Source of the DNA: Phycisphaerales bacterium
GTDB taxonomy: Bacteria > Planctomycetota > Phycisphaerae > Phycisphaerales > UBA1924
Direction of reading: 5' to 3'
NCBI GenBank assembly: GCA_029260315.1
Contig: JAJDDM010000014.1
Coordinates: 1 to 36,044 of the forward strand
DNA: 36,044 nucleotides
The notes beneath the pieces are model-generated. The model did no database searches, had not been told where the DNA came from, and worked only from the letters and a program-made list of their open reading frames with translations. This document shows positions 8,759 through 16,349 of the stretch, in pieces. Numbering within the stretch: position 1 is the first letter of the stretch; every line of letters begins with the position of its first letter. The position numbers and the translations under genes were made by a program.

Positions 8759-9526
8759 CGGCGACTGGCCAAGCAACCCCTTCATCTCGCGCACGGCGAC
8801 CCGCAACCCCACATACACCGCCCGGCTCACGATCGCGTGCCCGATGTGCAACTCCTCGATCCCTTCCAGGCGCGCGATCGGCGAGACGTTGTGATAGTTC
8901 AGCGCATGCCCCGCGTTGAAACGCATGCCCGCCCCGCGAATCGCGCTGCCCGCTGCCTGCACCTGCGCGAGCGCCGCGCGCAACTCATCGCGCCGAAAAT
9001 CCCCGCCGCAGTTGCTGAAGGCGTGGGCGTAGGGCCCGGTGTGGATCTCGCAGATATCGAACCCAAGCGCGGCGCACGCCGCGACCTGCTTGGCATCGGC
9101 GTCGATGAAAGCGCTCACGAGGATCCCCTCGCCCCGCAGCGCGCCGATCACCTCCCGCATCCGCTCCATCTGCCCGGCGACATCCAGCCCGCCCTCGGTC
9201 GTCACTTCCATGCGCCCCTCCGGCACCAGCATCGCCGTGTGCGGGCGGTTCGTGAGTGCAATCGCGATCATCTCGTCGGTCGCGGCCATCTCCAGATTCA
9301 GCCGCACCCGCACCAGTCGGCGAAGCAGCTCCAGATCCCGATCCTGGATATGTCGGCGATCCTCGCGCAGGTGGATGGTGATCCCGTCGGCCCCGCCGAG
9401 CTCGGCCTCGTGGGCCGCCCGCACCGGGTCGGGCTCGTGCTCGCCGGGGATATTCCGATAACGCGCCTGACGGATCGTGGCGACGTGATCGATGTTGACG
9501 CCGAGTTGGACGGGAGCGGCTCGCAT
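8750..9526 (-). CDS. pdxJ: Pyridoxine 5'-phosphate synthase
   Basis: The 258-residue product catalyses the last ring-closing step of deoxyxylulose 5-phosphate-dependent vitamin B6 synthesis, joining 1-deoxyxylulose 5-phosphate with 3-amino-2-oxopropyl phosphate in the cytoplasm. The TIM-barrel family motifs are all present: [15 protein letters not shown] at the start, [48 protein letters not shown] and [17 protein letters not shown]. The length is close to the usual 240-250. There is no Shine-Dalgarno, but a TAGAGT box lies 10 nt before the ATG on this strand. Its last 9 bp overlap the end of the convergent restriction gene, so the two share 3' sequence. Other B6 genes are not nearby. Confidence 0.97.
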   Translation of the reverse strand: MRAAPVQLGVNIDHVATIRQARYRNIPGEHEPDPVRAAHEAELGGADGITIHLREDRRHIQDRDLELLRRLVRVRLNLEMAATDEMIAIALTNRPHTAMLVPEGRMEVTTEGGLDVAGQMERMREVIGALRGEGILVSAFIDADAKQVAACAALGFDICEIHTGPYAHAFSNCGGDFRRDELRAALAQVQAAGSAIRGAGMRFNAGHALNYHNVSPIARLEGIEELHIGHAIVSRAVYVGLRVAVREMKGLLGQSPLS

Positions 9527-9677
9527 GTTCGACGAAACTCTACGAGCGATGTCGTCGGATTGGCGAGATCGTGGCGAACAAGGGGAATATTTGGGAATCG
9601 AACGGGTGTTAGGCCGTCAGGCGGAGACGGTACGCGCCGGCGCAGATCCCCCAGGAAGCGGTTTGTTGGAGCCCGCC

Positions 9678-10397
9678 ATGAGCGACGTTGCGGAACTGGT
9701 CTCTCGGATCGGCATCGACCAGGTTTGGCTCGCGCTGGTCGAGGACTCCGAGGCCCGCGTGGGCGTCACGGCGCTCGACGGCACGATCCTCTGGGCCAAC
9801 GCCATCGCCCGCAACAAGCACGCTCAGCGGGCCGAGGGCAATCTCATCGGCAAGAACGTGTTCGATCTGGTCCCCGAGCGCGTCGGCAAGGAGCTGCGCG
9901 CCGCCAAGGAGCGCGCCGCCCGCACGGACGAGCCGGTGCATGTCGAGACGGTGATCAACGGCGTGCAGACGCGTCTGACCTATCGGGCCTGCGGATCGGC
10001 CGACCAGACGTGCTTTCTGGTCGTCGCGCGCGATATGGCCCAGCCATTGCGCGAGGAGACCTGCGCGGGCGAGCACCAGTCGATCGTGCGCACGAGCGCC
10101 CGCGACATGGGGCCCCTGGAGTGCCTGACGCGGCGCGAGCTGGACATTCTCGCGCTCATCGGCGAGCACCTGTCGGCCCAGGAGATCGCCGACCGCCTCT
10201 GCCGAAGCATCAAAACGATCGAGTGGCATCGCGTCTCGATCGGGCGGAAGCTCGGGGTCAAGACCCGCGGCGAGCTCGCCCAGATCGCCCAGCGCGCCGG
10301 GCTCGTCCACCCGCCCAGCGAGGCGGATAACGGTTCTGCCGAGGACGCTTCGGCCAGGCTGACGCCCACCAAGCGCACCCCCGCCAAGCGCGACTGA
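9678..10397 (+). CDS. PAS-LuxR type transcriptional regulator
   Basis: The 239-residue regulator has an N-terminal PAS-like sensor at about residues 18-120 (VGVTALDGTILWANAIA, then NLIGKNVFDLVPERV). A C-terminal LuxR/GerE helix-turn-helix lies at about 150-210 (LTRRELDILALIGEHLSAQE, then IADRLCRSIKTIEWHR and the closing helix). There is no receiver domain, so the signal is probably sensed directly by the PAS fold; no cofactor ligand can be named. A basic, low-complexity tail (TPTKRTPAKRD) ends it. ATG 9678 has GGAG 6 nt upstream and is preferred over an in-frame start at 9492 inside pdxJ. It diverges from pdxJ and precedes gmhB by 22 bp. Confidence 0.85.
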   Translation: MSDVAELVSRIGIDQVWLALVEDSEARVGVTALDGTILWANAIARNKHAQRAEGNLIGKNVFDLVPERVGKELRAAKERAARTDEPVHVETVINGVQTRLTYRACGSADQTCFLVVARDMAQPLREETCAGEHQSIVRTSARDMGPLECLTRRELDILALIGEHLSAQEIADRLCRSIKTIEWHRVSIGRKLGVKTRGELAQIAQRAGLVHPPSEADNGSAEDASARLTPTKRTPAKRD

Positions 10398-10419
10398 CCG
10401 TCCGGGCTATATTCCCGCC

Positions 10420-11256
10420 ATGAGACCCGCCGTCTTCCTGGACCGGGACGACACGCTGATCGTGAATCGCGAGCTGACGCTCCGCCCGGGCGAGCGGGCC
10501 GGCGACATGGCCGATCCCGATCGCGTCCAGTTGCTCGAAGGCGCACTCGACGGCTGCCGATGGCTCAAACGCGCGGGCTTCCGCCTGGTGATCTTCTCGA
10601 ACCAGGGCATCGTCGCGCGCGGCGGGGCGACACTGGTCGACGTTGACGCGACCAACGACCGGGTCTGCGATCTGCTGCGCGATGAGCAGGGCGAGCCGCT
10701 GATCGACGCGGTCTACTACTGCCCGTTCCATCCCGACGGCTCGGTCTCGGGCTTCTCGCGCGAGCACCACTGGCGCAAGCCCGCGCCGGGGATGATCCAT
10801 CAGGCAGTCGAGGACCTTGGACTCGATCTCGCTCGCTCGTGGGTCGTGGGCGATGCGCCGCGCGATCTCGACGCCGGTCGGCACGCGGGCATCGACGAAT
10901 CAAGGCTCATCCTGCTCGACGAGCAGACGCCCAACCTGGCGTCGGCGGCGCTGCGGATCCTCTCGGCGATCGCGCCGCGCGAGCGGGCGAGCCTCTCGTT
11001 GCTCGCAGAGCGCCCAGGGGCCCTGGACGATCAACGCATCGCCGCCACCGTGCGATCGAGCGCTGAAGCGCTCGCCGAGCGCACGGGGATCCGCCTGCTG
11101 AGCGTGTCGATCGAGGACGATCGGGCGGAGATCGAGCTCGAGGGCTCGGAGTTTGTTGCGGTCGGGTTCGCCGCGGAGCTGCGCCGCCTGACCAACGCCT
11201 GGCATCGCCGGCAGTTCGACAGCTCGCTCTGGCCCGCGCCGGCGGTCGAGCCGTGA
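10420..11256 (+). CDS. gmhB: HAD phosphatase, heptose-bisphosphate phosphatase-like, with C-terminal extension
   Basis: The 278-residue product's first 185 residues match GmhB-type HAD phosphatases, which remove the 7-phosphate from D-glycero-D-manno-heptose 1,7-bisphosphate on the way to ADP-heptose. Seen: FLDRDDTLI with D8 and D10, FSNQG (motif II), the WRKPAPGM lysine and VVGDAPRDLDAG (motif IV). The zinc loop is altered: CPFH keeps Cys, but the usual CxC before RKP is HHW. Residues 186-278 form an extra domain of unknown role, since family members are normally near 190 residues. A TATATT box ends 6 nt before the ATG and there is no Shine-Dalgarno. The end overlaps waaF by 4 bp (GTGA), which supports the heptose assignment. 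Confidence 0.8.
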   Translation: MRPAVFLDRDDTLIVNRELTLRPGERAGDMADPDRVQLLEGALDGCRWLKRAGFRLVIFSNQGIVARGGATLVDVDATNDRVCDLLRDEQGEPLIDAVYYCPFHPDGSVSGFSREHHWRKPAPGMIHQAVEDLGLDLARSWVVGDAPRDLDAGRHAGIDESRLILLDEQTPNLASAALRILSAIAPRERASLSLLAERPGALDDQRIAATVRSSAEALAERTGIRLLSVSIEDDRAEIELEGSEFVAVGFAAELRRLTNAWHRRQFDSSLWPAPAVEP

Positions 11257-12299
11257 GTCGGCGGATCCTCGTCGTGTGCCCCTCGTGGGTGGGGGACGTG
11301 GTCATGGCGACGCCGGCGCTGCGCCTGCTGCGCGATCACCAGCCGGGCGCGTTCATCGGCGCGCTCGTCCGCCCCGGGCTCGACGCGCTGCTCGACGGCT
11401 GCGAGCTGATCGACGAGTTCCACATCGATCGCCCCACCGGCGTGCTCGGGCCCAAGCGCGTCGCGTGGAAACTGCGCCCCCGCCAGTACGACGCGGCGAT
11501 CCTCTTCACCAACTCGTTCTCCAGCGCACTGATCGCCCGCATCGCCGGCGTCGGCGAGCGATTCGGCTACATCCGCGATGCACGCGGCTCGCTGCTCACC
11601 GGTGGCATCCGCCCCCATCGCAACGGACGCGACTGGCGAGTTACCCCCGCCGTCGACTACTACTGGCGCCTGGTCAGCTCCTACCTCGGCGAGGGCCAGG
11701 AGACAGCGCCTAACGACGAACGCGTCGCGCTCGCGACCACGCCGCCTCAGGACGCCGCGGCGAGCGACATGCTCCCGCGTGCGGGCCTCGTGCCGACCGA
11801 TCGCTACGCCGTGCTGATCCCCGGCGCGAGCAAGGAGGCTAAACGCTGGCCTGCCGAGCGGTTCTCCGCGATCGCAGATCACCTGATTCGTGAGCACGGG
11901 CTCAGGGCGATCGTGAGCGGGTCGCCGGCGGAGCGTGGCGTCTGCGAACGCGTGATCGCGAGCGCAGAAGAGCCGGTCGCCTCGCTCGTCGGACTCGGCG
12001 GAGACCTGGGTTCGCTCAAGGCGATCATCCGTGGCTGCTCGATCCTCGTGTGCAACGACACAGGCCCCAGGCATATCGGCGCGGCGTTCGGCGTGCCGAC
12101 GGTCGCGCTCTTCGGACCGACCGACCATCGCTGGACGACACTGCGCGGCGTAGCCAACCAGCGTCTCGTGCTCGCCGACCCGTCGCTCCCCGCGAGCGAG
12201 TCGGCCAACGACCACCCGACGCGCTGTGCGATCACCCGGATCGAGACGGACCGCGTGATCGGGGCGGTCGAGTCATTGTTCGGCGACCTCGCCGGTTGA
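11253..12299 (+). CDS. waaF: LPS heptosyltransferase (glycosyltransferase family 9)
   Basis: The 348-residue GT9 enzyme would transfer heptose from ADP-heptose to the growing LPS core at the inner membrane face. Characteristic segments: ILVVCPSWVGDVVMATPALR at the N-terminus; RFGYIRDARGSLLTG; the donor-binding LIPGASKEAKRWPAERFSAI; and CNDTGPRHIGAAFGVP with TVALFGPTDHRWT near the C-terminus. Its GTG start overlaps the gmhB stop as GTGA, so the two are translationally coupled. WaaF, as opposed to WaaC or another GT9 member, is inferred from the RILVVxPSWVGD start and the neighbour. Confidence 0.85.
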   Translation: MSRRILVVCPSWVGDVVMATPALRLLRDHQPGAFIGALVRPGLDALLDGCELIDEFHIDRPTGVLGPKRVAWKLRPRQYDAAILFTNSFSSALIARIAGVGERFGYIRDARGSLLTGGIRPHRNGRDWRVTPAVDYYWRLVSSYLGEGQETAPNDERVALATTPPQDAAASDMLPRAGLVPTDRYAVLIPGASKEAKRWPAERFSAIADHLIREHGLRAIVSGSPAERGVCERVIASAEEPVASLVGLGGDLGSLKAIIRGCSILVCNDTGPRHIGAAFGVPTVALFGPTDHRWTTLRGVANQRLVLADPSLPASESANDHPTRCAITRIETDRVIGAVESLFGDLAG

Positions 12300-12338
12300 A
12301 CTCATATTCATAGCGGGCAAGGGTCACCTACCCGCGCC

Positions 12339-12546
12339 CGGAGCCGCGTGCGCAAGCACATGACGGAACATCCGCGCGCCGCATTGGGCAGTACTCGGCG
12401 GGTGCGGTGGAAGGCAGTGTGCTTTGACTGCGTCGTGAAACCCATGCCGCATGCCTTGAAGGGACGTTCCTCTTCAATGAAGCTGTGATGGCCGGATCGG
12501 CACGGGCTCTTGCGAGGCCCCTCGCGTGCTTGCGCACACGGCTCCG
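12339..12546. repeat. 208-bp element bounded by 21-bp inverted repeats; possible structured RNA
   Basis: The left arm (12339-12359) and right arm (12526-12546) are inverted copies matching at 20 of 21 positions. Each arm also forms its own small hairpin (GTGC-GCAA-GCAC on the left). Inside are TTGAAG/CTTCAA, GCAGT/ACTGC, GCCG-GAT-CGGC and GGGCTC-TTGC-GAG(G)CCC pairings. Base composition is visibly less GC-rich than the flanking genes. No target-site duplication is visible at the edges. A reading of 42 codons inside (12360-12488) has third-position GC well below neighbouring genes and is not called. It could be a MITE-like repeat or a structured RNA; the sequence alone does not decide. Confidence 0.55.
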
Positions 12547-12589
12547 TTGTCAAGTCCTGATCCCAGTCACTCGTACAGGGCGGGCCGCC

Positions 12590-12913
12590 TCACGCCGCGC
12601 GCAAGCTCGCCACGCTCTGCTCGCCCTCGAACGAGTACCACCGCACGCCGGGGAACGCGACGCGCAGGCGATCGAGCACCGGCTGGAGGGCGAGCCCGTC
12701 GCGCACGACGATCGACCCGACCCGCCGAACGGGATCGACCCGCCCATGGGCCATCACGCCGCGCGCGTCGGCCCGGCGCTCGAACTCCCCGCCGTCGCCC
12801 GGCTCGATCCCGTGCTCGACGAAGACCGCGAAGGACCGGTCCATGCTCCATGCGTCGCAGGTCCGATCGTGGGCGATCTGGTCGTACCGGAATGTGCTCG
12901 CCGAGCTTCTCAC
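12590..12913 (-). CDS. Small protein of unknown function
   Basis: This is a 107-residue product I do not recognise. Third codon positions are overwhelmingly G or C across the whole length, as in the neighbouring genes, which supports real coding. The protein looks soluble and globular, mixed alpha/beta, with FAVFVEHGIEPGDGGEFERR, then VRRVGSIVVRDGLALQPVLD and a WYSFEGEQSVASL end; there is no signal peptide or membrane segment. The start is the GTG at 12913; an internal ATG at the WSMDRSF segment is possible. It reads towards the inverted-repeat element and away from the tRNA gene. No partner gene is adjacent. Confidence 0.65.
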   Translation of the reverse strand: MRSSASTFRYDQIAHDRTCDAWSMDRSFAVFVEHGIEPGDGGEFERRADARGVMAHGRVDPVRRVGSIVVRDGLALQPVLDRLRVAFPGVRWYSFEGEQSVASLRAA

Positions 12914-13090
12914 GCCCCCGCGTATCGTCCGCGGGCCACGGGCGATCCGGTCTGTGGGGATTGCGGTGGTTTTCCCGACGGTTATAGGCTCGGCACAGTG
13001 CGCGAGGACGCCCCACGCCGTACAACCCGCACAGGCTCGTCCCGAGAACCCTCTTGCCCCCCGGCGACGCCTCGGCCCGAACTCGGGGAC

Positions 13091-13118
13091 TTGACCGCTC
13101 CGGGCGATTCTCTACGAT
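13091..13118 (+). promoter_or_regulatory. Sigma-70 type promoter for tRNA-Ala
   Basis: TTGACC (13091-13096) and TACGAT (13113-13118) are separated by 16 bp, close to the bacterial housekeeping consensus. The predicted transcript would start near 13125 and give a 5' leader of about 53 nt before the tRNA at 13178. Confidence 0.6.
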
Positions 13119-13177
13119 CAGTCCGCCCGGATCGTCGTCGTCAGATGGCGCCGCCGCGATCCGGGGCCAGATAACTC

Positions 13178-13251
13178 GGGGACGTAGCTCAGTCTGGTAG
13201 AGCGCTTCCATGGCATGGAAGTGGTCGTCGGTTCGAGCCCGATCGTCTCCA
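13178..13251 (+). tRNA. tRNA-Ala (anticodon GGC)
   Basis: A complete cloverleaf can be folded. The acceptor GGGGACG pairs with CGTCTCC (13244-13250) and contains G3:U70, the identity element of alanine tRNA. The D arm is GCTCAGTCTGGTAGAGC. The anticodon stem CTTCC/GGAAG encloses the loop ATGGCAT with anticodon GGC (reads GCC). The T arm is GTCGG-TTCGAGC-CCGAT. The discriminator is A. CCA is not encoded; the next bases are CTG. Confidence 0.95.
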
Positions 13252-13255
13252 CTGC

Positions 13256-13292
13256 GAACGCCGCGATCCGAAGGGTCGCGGCGTTCTCTCTT
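13256..13292 (+). terminator. Intrinsic terminator after tRNA-Ala
   Basis: GAACGCCGCGA pairs perfectly with TCGCGGCGTTC (11 bp), extended by three inner pairs around a GAA loop, and is followed by TCTCTT. It begins 5 nt after the tRNA 3' end, so it fits as that gene's terminator although the T tract is interrupted by C. Confidence 0.8.
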
Positions 13293-13412
13293 GACGGGGC
13301 GCAACGCTCTGGCAGAACGGCGGATGTGCCTTGACGGAAAAGACTCGGCAGGGGGTTATGCCGGACGCGGAAAGACGGAGAAGGTCCGCCCGCGCGTTAT
13401 GCTGCTCTGGCG

Positions 13413-14720
13413 ATGGGATCGCACTGGTCAGACTGGCTGTTCTGGATCGGCGGCTGGGCGCTCGCCGCGGGCGGGGCGGCGCTGCTGCTCTGGGCGATCG
13501 TCGGCGATCGCAGCCGGGGCAGGCGGCGGTGCCGGAAGTGCTGGTATGACATGGACACGATCGCGCCGGTCGCAGGGGTGTGGACGTGTCCGGAGTGTGG
13601 AAAGCGGGCGGAGCGGGGGAAGCTGTTGCTCAGGCCGCGCCGGCGATGGCGGTGGGCGGTTGTCGCGTTCTTGCTTGTGCTCGCCGCGTATCCCGCGCAT
13701 TCCGTGCCCGTGATTCGCAGGGATGGCTGGCTGGCCGCCGTGCCCTCGCTTGTGCTCGCGCGCTTCGCGCCGATCGATGATGACGCGTGGTCACGGCCTC
13801 CCCAGGAGTTCGACGCCGGGTATGCGGGCTCGGGCTTTATTCAGCCCGCGACCGCCATTCATCCGTTGCTCGCTGAGATCGTGGACAGGATCAACGAGGG
13901 GAACGAGCAAGGACGGGCGTTTCGCACGTTCGTCCGGCGGTTCCTGCTTGAGCATCCGAAGTTTGACACATGTGCGATTAGAACCCGAGCCCGATGGGTC
14001 GCGGGCTTACCGGTCTCCTGCTCCGCGACATACCCGTTCGATCGCGAACTGCCAATCTGGGTCGAGACCATGTGTCGAGTTCGCATGACGGGCGGCGACT
14101 GGACAAGGTGGCAGAAAGTGTTCGAGCGGGTCTCCATCGGAGAGGCCCCGAGCGAGGGCACGTTTCGCATAGAGTACGAGGTCGCGTTCGACGGCGTGAC
14201 CGTGATTCGGGGAAGCTCGGATCCGATTGGTGTTGCGGCGAGCATCGATGATGTCCTGTCGACGGTGAACTCGCACGATTTCCCGTGGTTCGAGCCGACG
14301 GACACGCTGCCGCCGCCGGTGAGCCTTCGGATCGACTCCAGCGACGAGCTTCGGATCGCCGCCCGCGGCGTGGACTTTCGAGAGTTCTGGCAGCGGGCGA
14401 CGGCCGCGTACGAGTTCGAGGTCTGGCGCGGGGAGATTCGCCTGGCCCGCGGACGCCACCTCGTCGAGCAGGATCCGCACCGCTCGCTGGCCATCTGGCT
14501 CCAGGAGGTCGCGCCGATGAGCCATCGCCCGCGCGGCCCCCGCGTGGGGCCGACGGACAGGAGCAGAGTCTGGGTTGTGCGAGTCCGCGACGATCCGCTG
14601 CTGGCCCTTGCCGACTATCAGAGCGATGCCCGTTGGGTTGGCGCGTTAACACTGTACTTCGAGGAACCGCCGAAGCGTCCCTGCGAGCTGCGGCTTGTCG
14701 ATACCATTCTCGAGAAATAG
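13413..14720 (+). CDS. Membrane protein with N-terminal zinc ribbon
   Basis: This 435-residue protein is of unknown function. A first membrane helix (about residues 8-30) is followed by a CxxC...CPEC zinc ribbon with C40, C43, C59 and C62, a basic stretch (RPRRRWRW) and a second helix (about 78-100). The remaining 330 residues look like an exported, mostly beta domain. The same CxxC-(Y)...CPECG ribbon is found at the C-terminus of the protein at 16350-16835, so this is probably a lineage-specific design. There is no Shine-Dalgarno; a TATGCT box lies 9 nt before the ATG. Its 3' end faces the hicA pseudogene with 36 bp between. Confidence 0.75.
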   Translation: MGSHWSDWLFWIGGWALAAGGAALLLWAIVGDRSRGRRRCRKCWYDMDTIAPVAGVWTCPECGKRAERGKLLLRPRRRWRWAVVAFLLVLAAYPAHSVPVIRRDGWLAAVPSLVLARFAPIDDDAWSRPPQEFDAGYAGSGFIQPATAIHPLLAEIVDRINEGNEQGRAFRTFVRRFLLEHPKFDTCAIRTRARWVAGLPVSCSATYPFDRELPIWVETMCRVRMTGGDWTRWQKVFERVSIGEAPSEGTFRIEYEVAFDGVTVIRGSSDPIGVAASIDDVLSTVNSHDFPWFEPTDTLPPPVSLRIDSSDELRIAARGVDFREFWQRATAAYEFEVWRGEIRLARGRHLVEQDPHRSLAIWLQEVAPMSHRPRGPRVGPTDRSRVWVVRVRDDPLLALADYQSDARWVGALTLYFEEPPKRPCELRLVDTILEK

Positions 14721-14756
14721 ACCTCACCCGGTCCAAGTCGCACTGCTTCCGAGCCG

Positions 14757-15010
14757 TCAACTGAACAGCAACTTGACCAACTCATCTCTCGACAACCCCG
14801 CGTGGTGACCGACGTCACGAAGGATCCCGCTCAAGGTTCCAACTCTCAGCGGACTATGGAGTGGAATCGTGACGTGGTGCTCGCCATTGCGCTCGGTCGT
14901 GAGACGCAGGCGGCTTCCCATCTGGCGGGTCCGTTCGTACCCGAGCTTCACCAGAGCCCTCGCGAGATCATCGCGAGATCATCGCCGGAAATATCCCGCG
15001 GCAGCCTCAC
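14757..15010 (-). pseudogene. hicA: hicA toxin gene, disrupted by an 11-bp tandem duplication
   Basis: Reading from the GTG at 15010, which overlaps the hicB stop by 4 bp (GTGA), gives MRLPRDISGDDLA, then a shifted MISRGLW and a stop at 14950-14948. An exact 11-bp tandem repeat (14961-14971 and 14972-14982, unit CGCGAGATCAT on the plus strand) causes the shift. Removing one unit restores an 80-residue HicA: DDLARALVKLGYERTRQMGS, then EHHVTIP, VGTLSGILRDV and GLSRDELVKLLF. HicA is an mRNA interferase of a type II toxin-antitoxin system. The His expected in its GSH motif is Arg here (GSR, codon CGC). A GTG at 14951 overlaps the premature stop and could restart a 64-residue fragment lacking most of helix 1. 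Confidence 0.85.
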
Positions 15011-15213
15011 GCGGCGATCACCTCATCACGCACATAGTGCAGGCGGATGACCGACGGGCCCTGGCCCTCGTCGAAGTGGCAGCGCACCGCATCGCGGATC
15101 GCGTTGAGATCCTCGCCCTGGGTGAAGATCGCGTGCCCGAGGGCGCGGGCGGTGAGGCCGCCGTCCGGGTCGTCCTGGACGAGGAACACGATCTCGCTCT
15201 GCGCCTGCGCCAT
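15007..15213 (-). CDS. hicB: HicB-like antitoxin
   Basis: This is an intact 68-residue protein of the short HicB-like type: SEIVFLVQDDPDGGLTARAL, then GHAIFTQGEDL, IRDAVRCHFDEG and VIRLHYVRDEV. Such proteins neutralise HicA by binding it; the short form lacks the extra DNA-binding domain seen in longer HicB proteins. It is followed directly by the hicA start (GTGA overlap). ATG 15213 has AGGAG 7 nt upstream, lying right at the stop of the aldolase gene 10 bp away, so hicB is read from the aldolase operon. Databases sometimes label this family as an oxoisovalerate dehydrogenase; the size and context argue against that. Confidence 0.85.
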   Translation of the reverse strand: MAQAQSEIVFLVQDDPDGGLTARALGHAIFTQGEDLNAIRDAVRCHFDEGQGPSVIRLHYVRDEVIAA

Positions 15214-15223
15214 CGGAATCTCC

Positions 15224-16324
15224 TCACGCCACCGTCACACCCTCATCCAGATACACGTCCTGGATCGCGTTCAGCAGCTTCACGCCGTCGCCCATCGCCC
15301 GCTGGAACGCCTTGCGCCCCGAGATCAGCCCCATGCCCCCGGCACGCTTGTTGATCACCGCCGTGCGCACCGCGTCGGCGAGGTCGCTCTCGCCCTTGCT
15401 CGCCCCGCCGGAGTTGATCAGCGGCACCCGCCCCATGTAGTTGTTGATGACCTGATACCGACAAAGATCGATCGGGTGCCCGCCCCCGCCGTTCTCATCG
15501 CTGCCGCTGAGCTTGGTGTAGACCTCGGTGCGGAACTTGCCGTAGGAGCTGTCGCCGCTGTTCAGGGCCTTGTACCCGCCGTTGTTGGTCGGCAGCTTCT
15601 GTTTGATAATGTCGGCCTGGATCGTCGCGCCGAGGTGGTTGGCCTGCCCGGTCAGGTCGGCGCTGGCGTGGTAGTCGGTGCCGCCGACCTTGAACGCGTC
15701 GTTGCGGGTGTAGCACCACAGGACGGTGACCATGCCGTACTGGTGGGCCTCGCTGAACATGTCCGCGACGTATTGAATTTGCTCGCCGGAGTGCTCGGAC
15801 CCGAAGTAGATCGTTGCGCCGACCGCGACCGCACCCATCTCGAAGCACTGGCGGATGTTGCCGAAGGGGATCTGGTTCGCCTGATTCGGATACGTCAGCA
15901 GCTCGTTGTGGTTGAACTTGACCAGGAACGGGATCTTGTGGGCCCACGCCCGCGCCACGGCCCCGAGCACCCCGAATGTGCTGGCCACCGCGTTGCACCC
16001 GCCCTCATGGGCGAGCTCGCAGATCTTGGAGGGATCGAAGTACTCGGGATTCGGTGCGAAAGACGCCCCGCCGGAGTGCTCGACGCCCTGGTCGACCGGC
16101 AGGATCGAGACAAAGCCGCTGCCGGCGAGCCTGCCGTGGTTGAGGATCGTCTGGAAGTTCCGCAGCGTCGCGAGGTTGCGGTCGCTCTTGGCCAGCGAGC
16201 GGTCCACGAAGTCCCCGCCGGGCAGTTCGAGGCTGGACTTGCTGATCGTTCGGCACTCGTGGCTCAGCAGGCTGTCGGCGTCGGGGCCGAGGGTCTCGCG
16301 GACGTTGATGGTCAGGTCGGGCAT
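15224..16324 (-). CDS. fbaB: Class I fructose-bisphosphate aldolase (DhnA/FbaB type)
   Basis: The 366-residue cytoplasmic enzyme cleaves fructose 1,6-bisphosphate to dihydroxyacetone phosphate and glyceraldehyde 3-phosphate through a Schiff base. FbaB-type segments: [16 protein letters not shown] near residue 80; [64 protein letters not shown], which by family comparison holds the likely Schiff-base lysine; and [14 protein letters not shown] with [14 protein letters not shown] for phosphate binding. ATG 16324 has GGAG upstream and begins [11 protein letters not shown]; a longer in-frame start at 16393 would overlap the upstream gene. It lies 25 bp downstream of the zinc-ribbon gene and 10 bp upstream of hicB, so one operon is likely. 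Confidence 0.94.
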   Translation of the reverse strand: MPDLTINVRETLGPDADSLLSHECRTISKSSLELPGGDFVDRSLAKSDRNLATLRNFQTILNHGRLAGSGFVSILPVDQGVEHSGGASFAPNPEYFDPSKICELAHEGGCNAVASTFGVLGAVARAWAHKIPFLVKFNHNELLTYPNQANQIPFGNIRQCFEMGAVAVGATIYFGSEHSGEQIQYVADMFSEAHQYGMVTVLWCYTRNDAFKVGGTDYHASADLTGQANHLGATIQADIIKQKLPTNNGGYKALNSGDSSYGKFRTEVYTKLSGSDENGGGGHPIDLCRYQVINNYMGRVPLINSGGASKGESDLADAVRTAVINKRAGGMGLISGRKAFQRAMGDGVKLLNAIQDVYLDEGVTVA

Positions 16325-16349
16325 CTGTGGCGTCTCCAGTGGGACGACT

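Noticed and set aside
12360-12488. A 42-codon plus-strand frame inside the inverted-repeat element
   Set aside because: Third-position GC is well below that of neighbouring genes and there is no ribosome-binding site; kept only as a possibility within the element.
12485-13174. Plus-strand open frames across the small minus-strand gene and the tRNA promoter
   Set aside because: They cross the right arm of the inverted repeat and the tRNA promoter, and the minus frame at 12590-12913 has the codon bias of a real gene.
14757-14951. A 64-codon frame that looks like an intact HicA
   Set aside because: It begins in the middle of helix 1 of the toxin; the true start overlaps hicB at 15010 and the frame between is broken by the 11-bp duplication.
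15007-15213. Label as 2-oxoisovalerate dehydrogenase beta subunit
   Set aside because: Short proteins of this type sometimes carry that label, but at 68 residues next to a HicA gene a HicB-like antitoxin is the sound reading.
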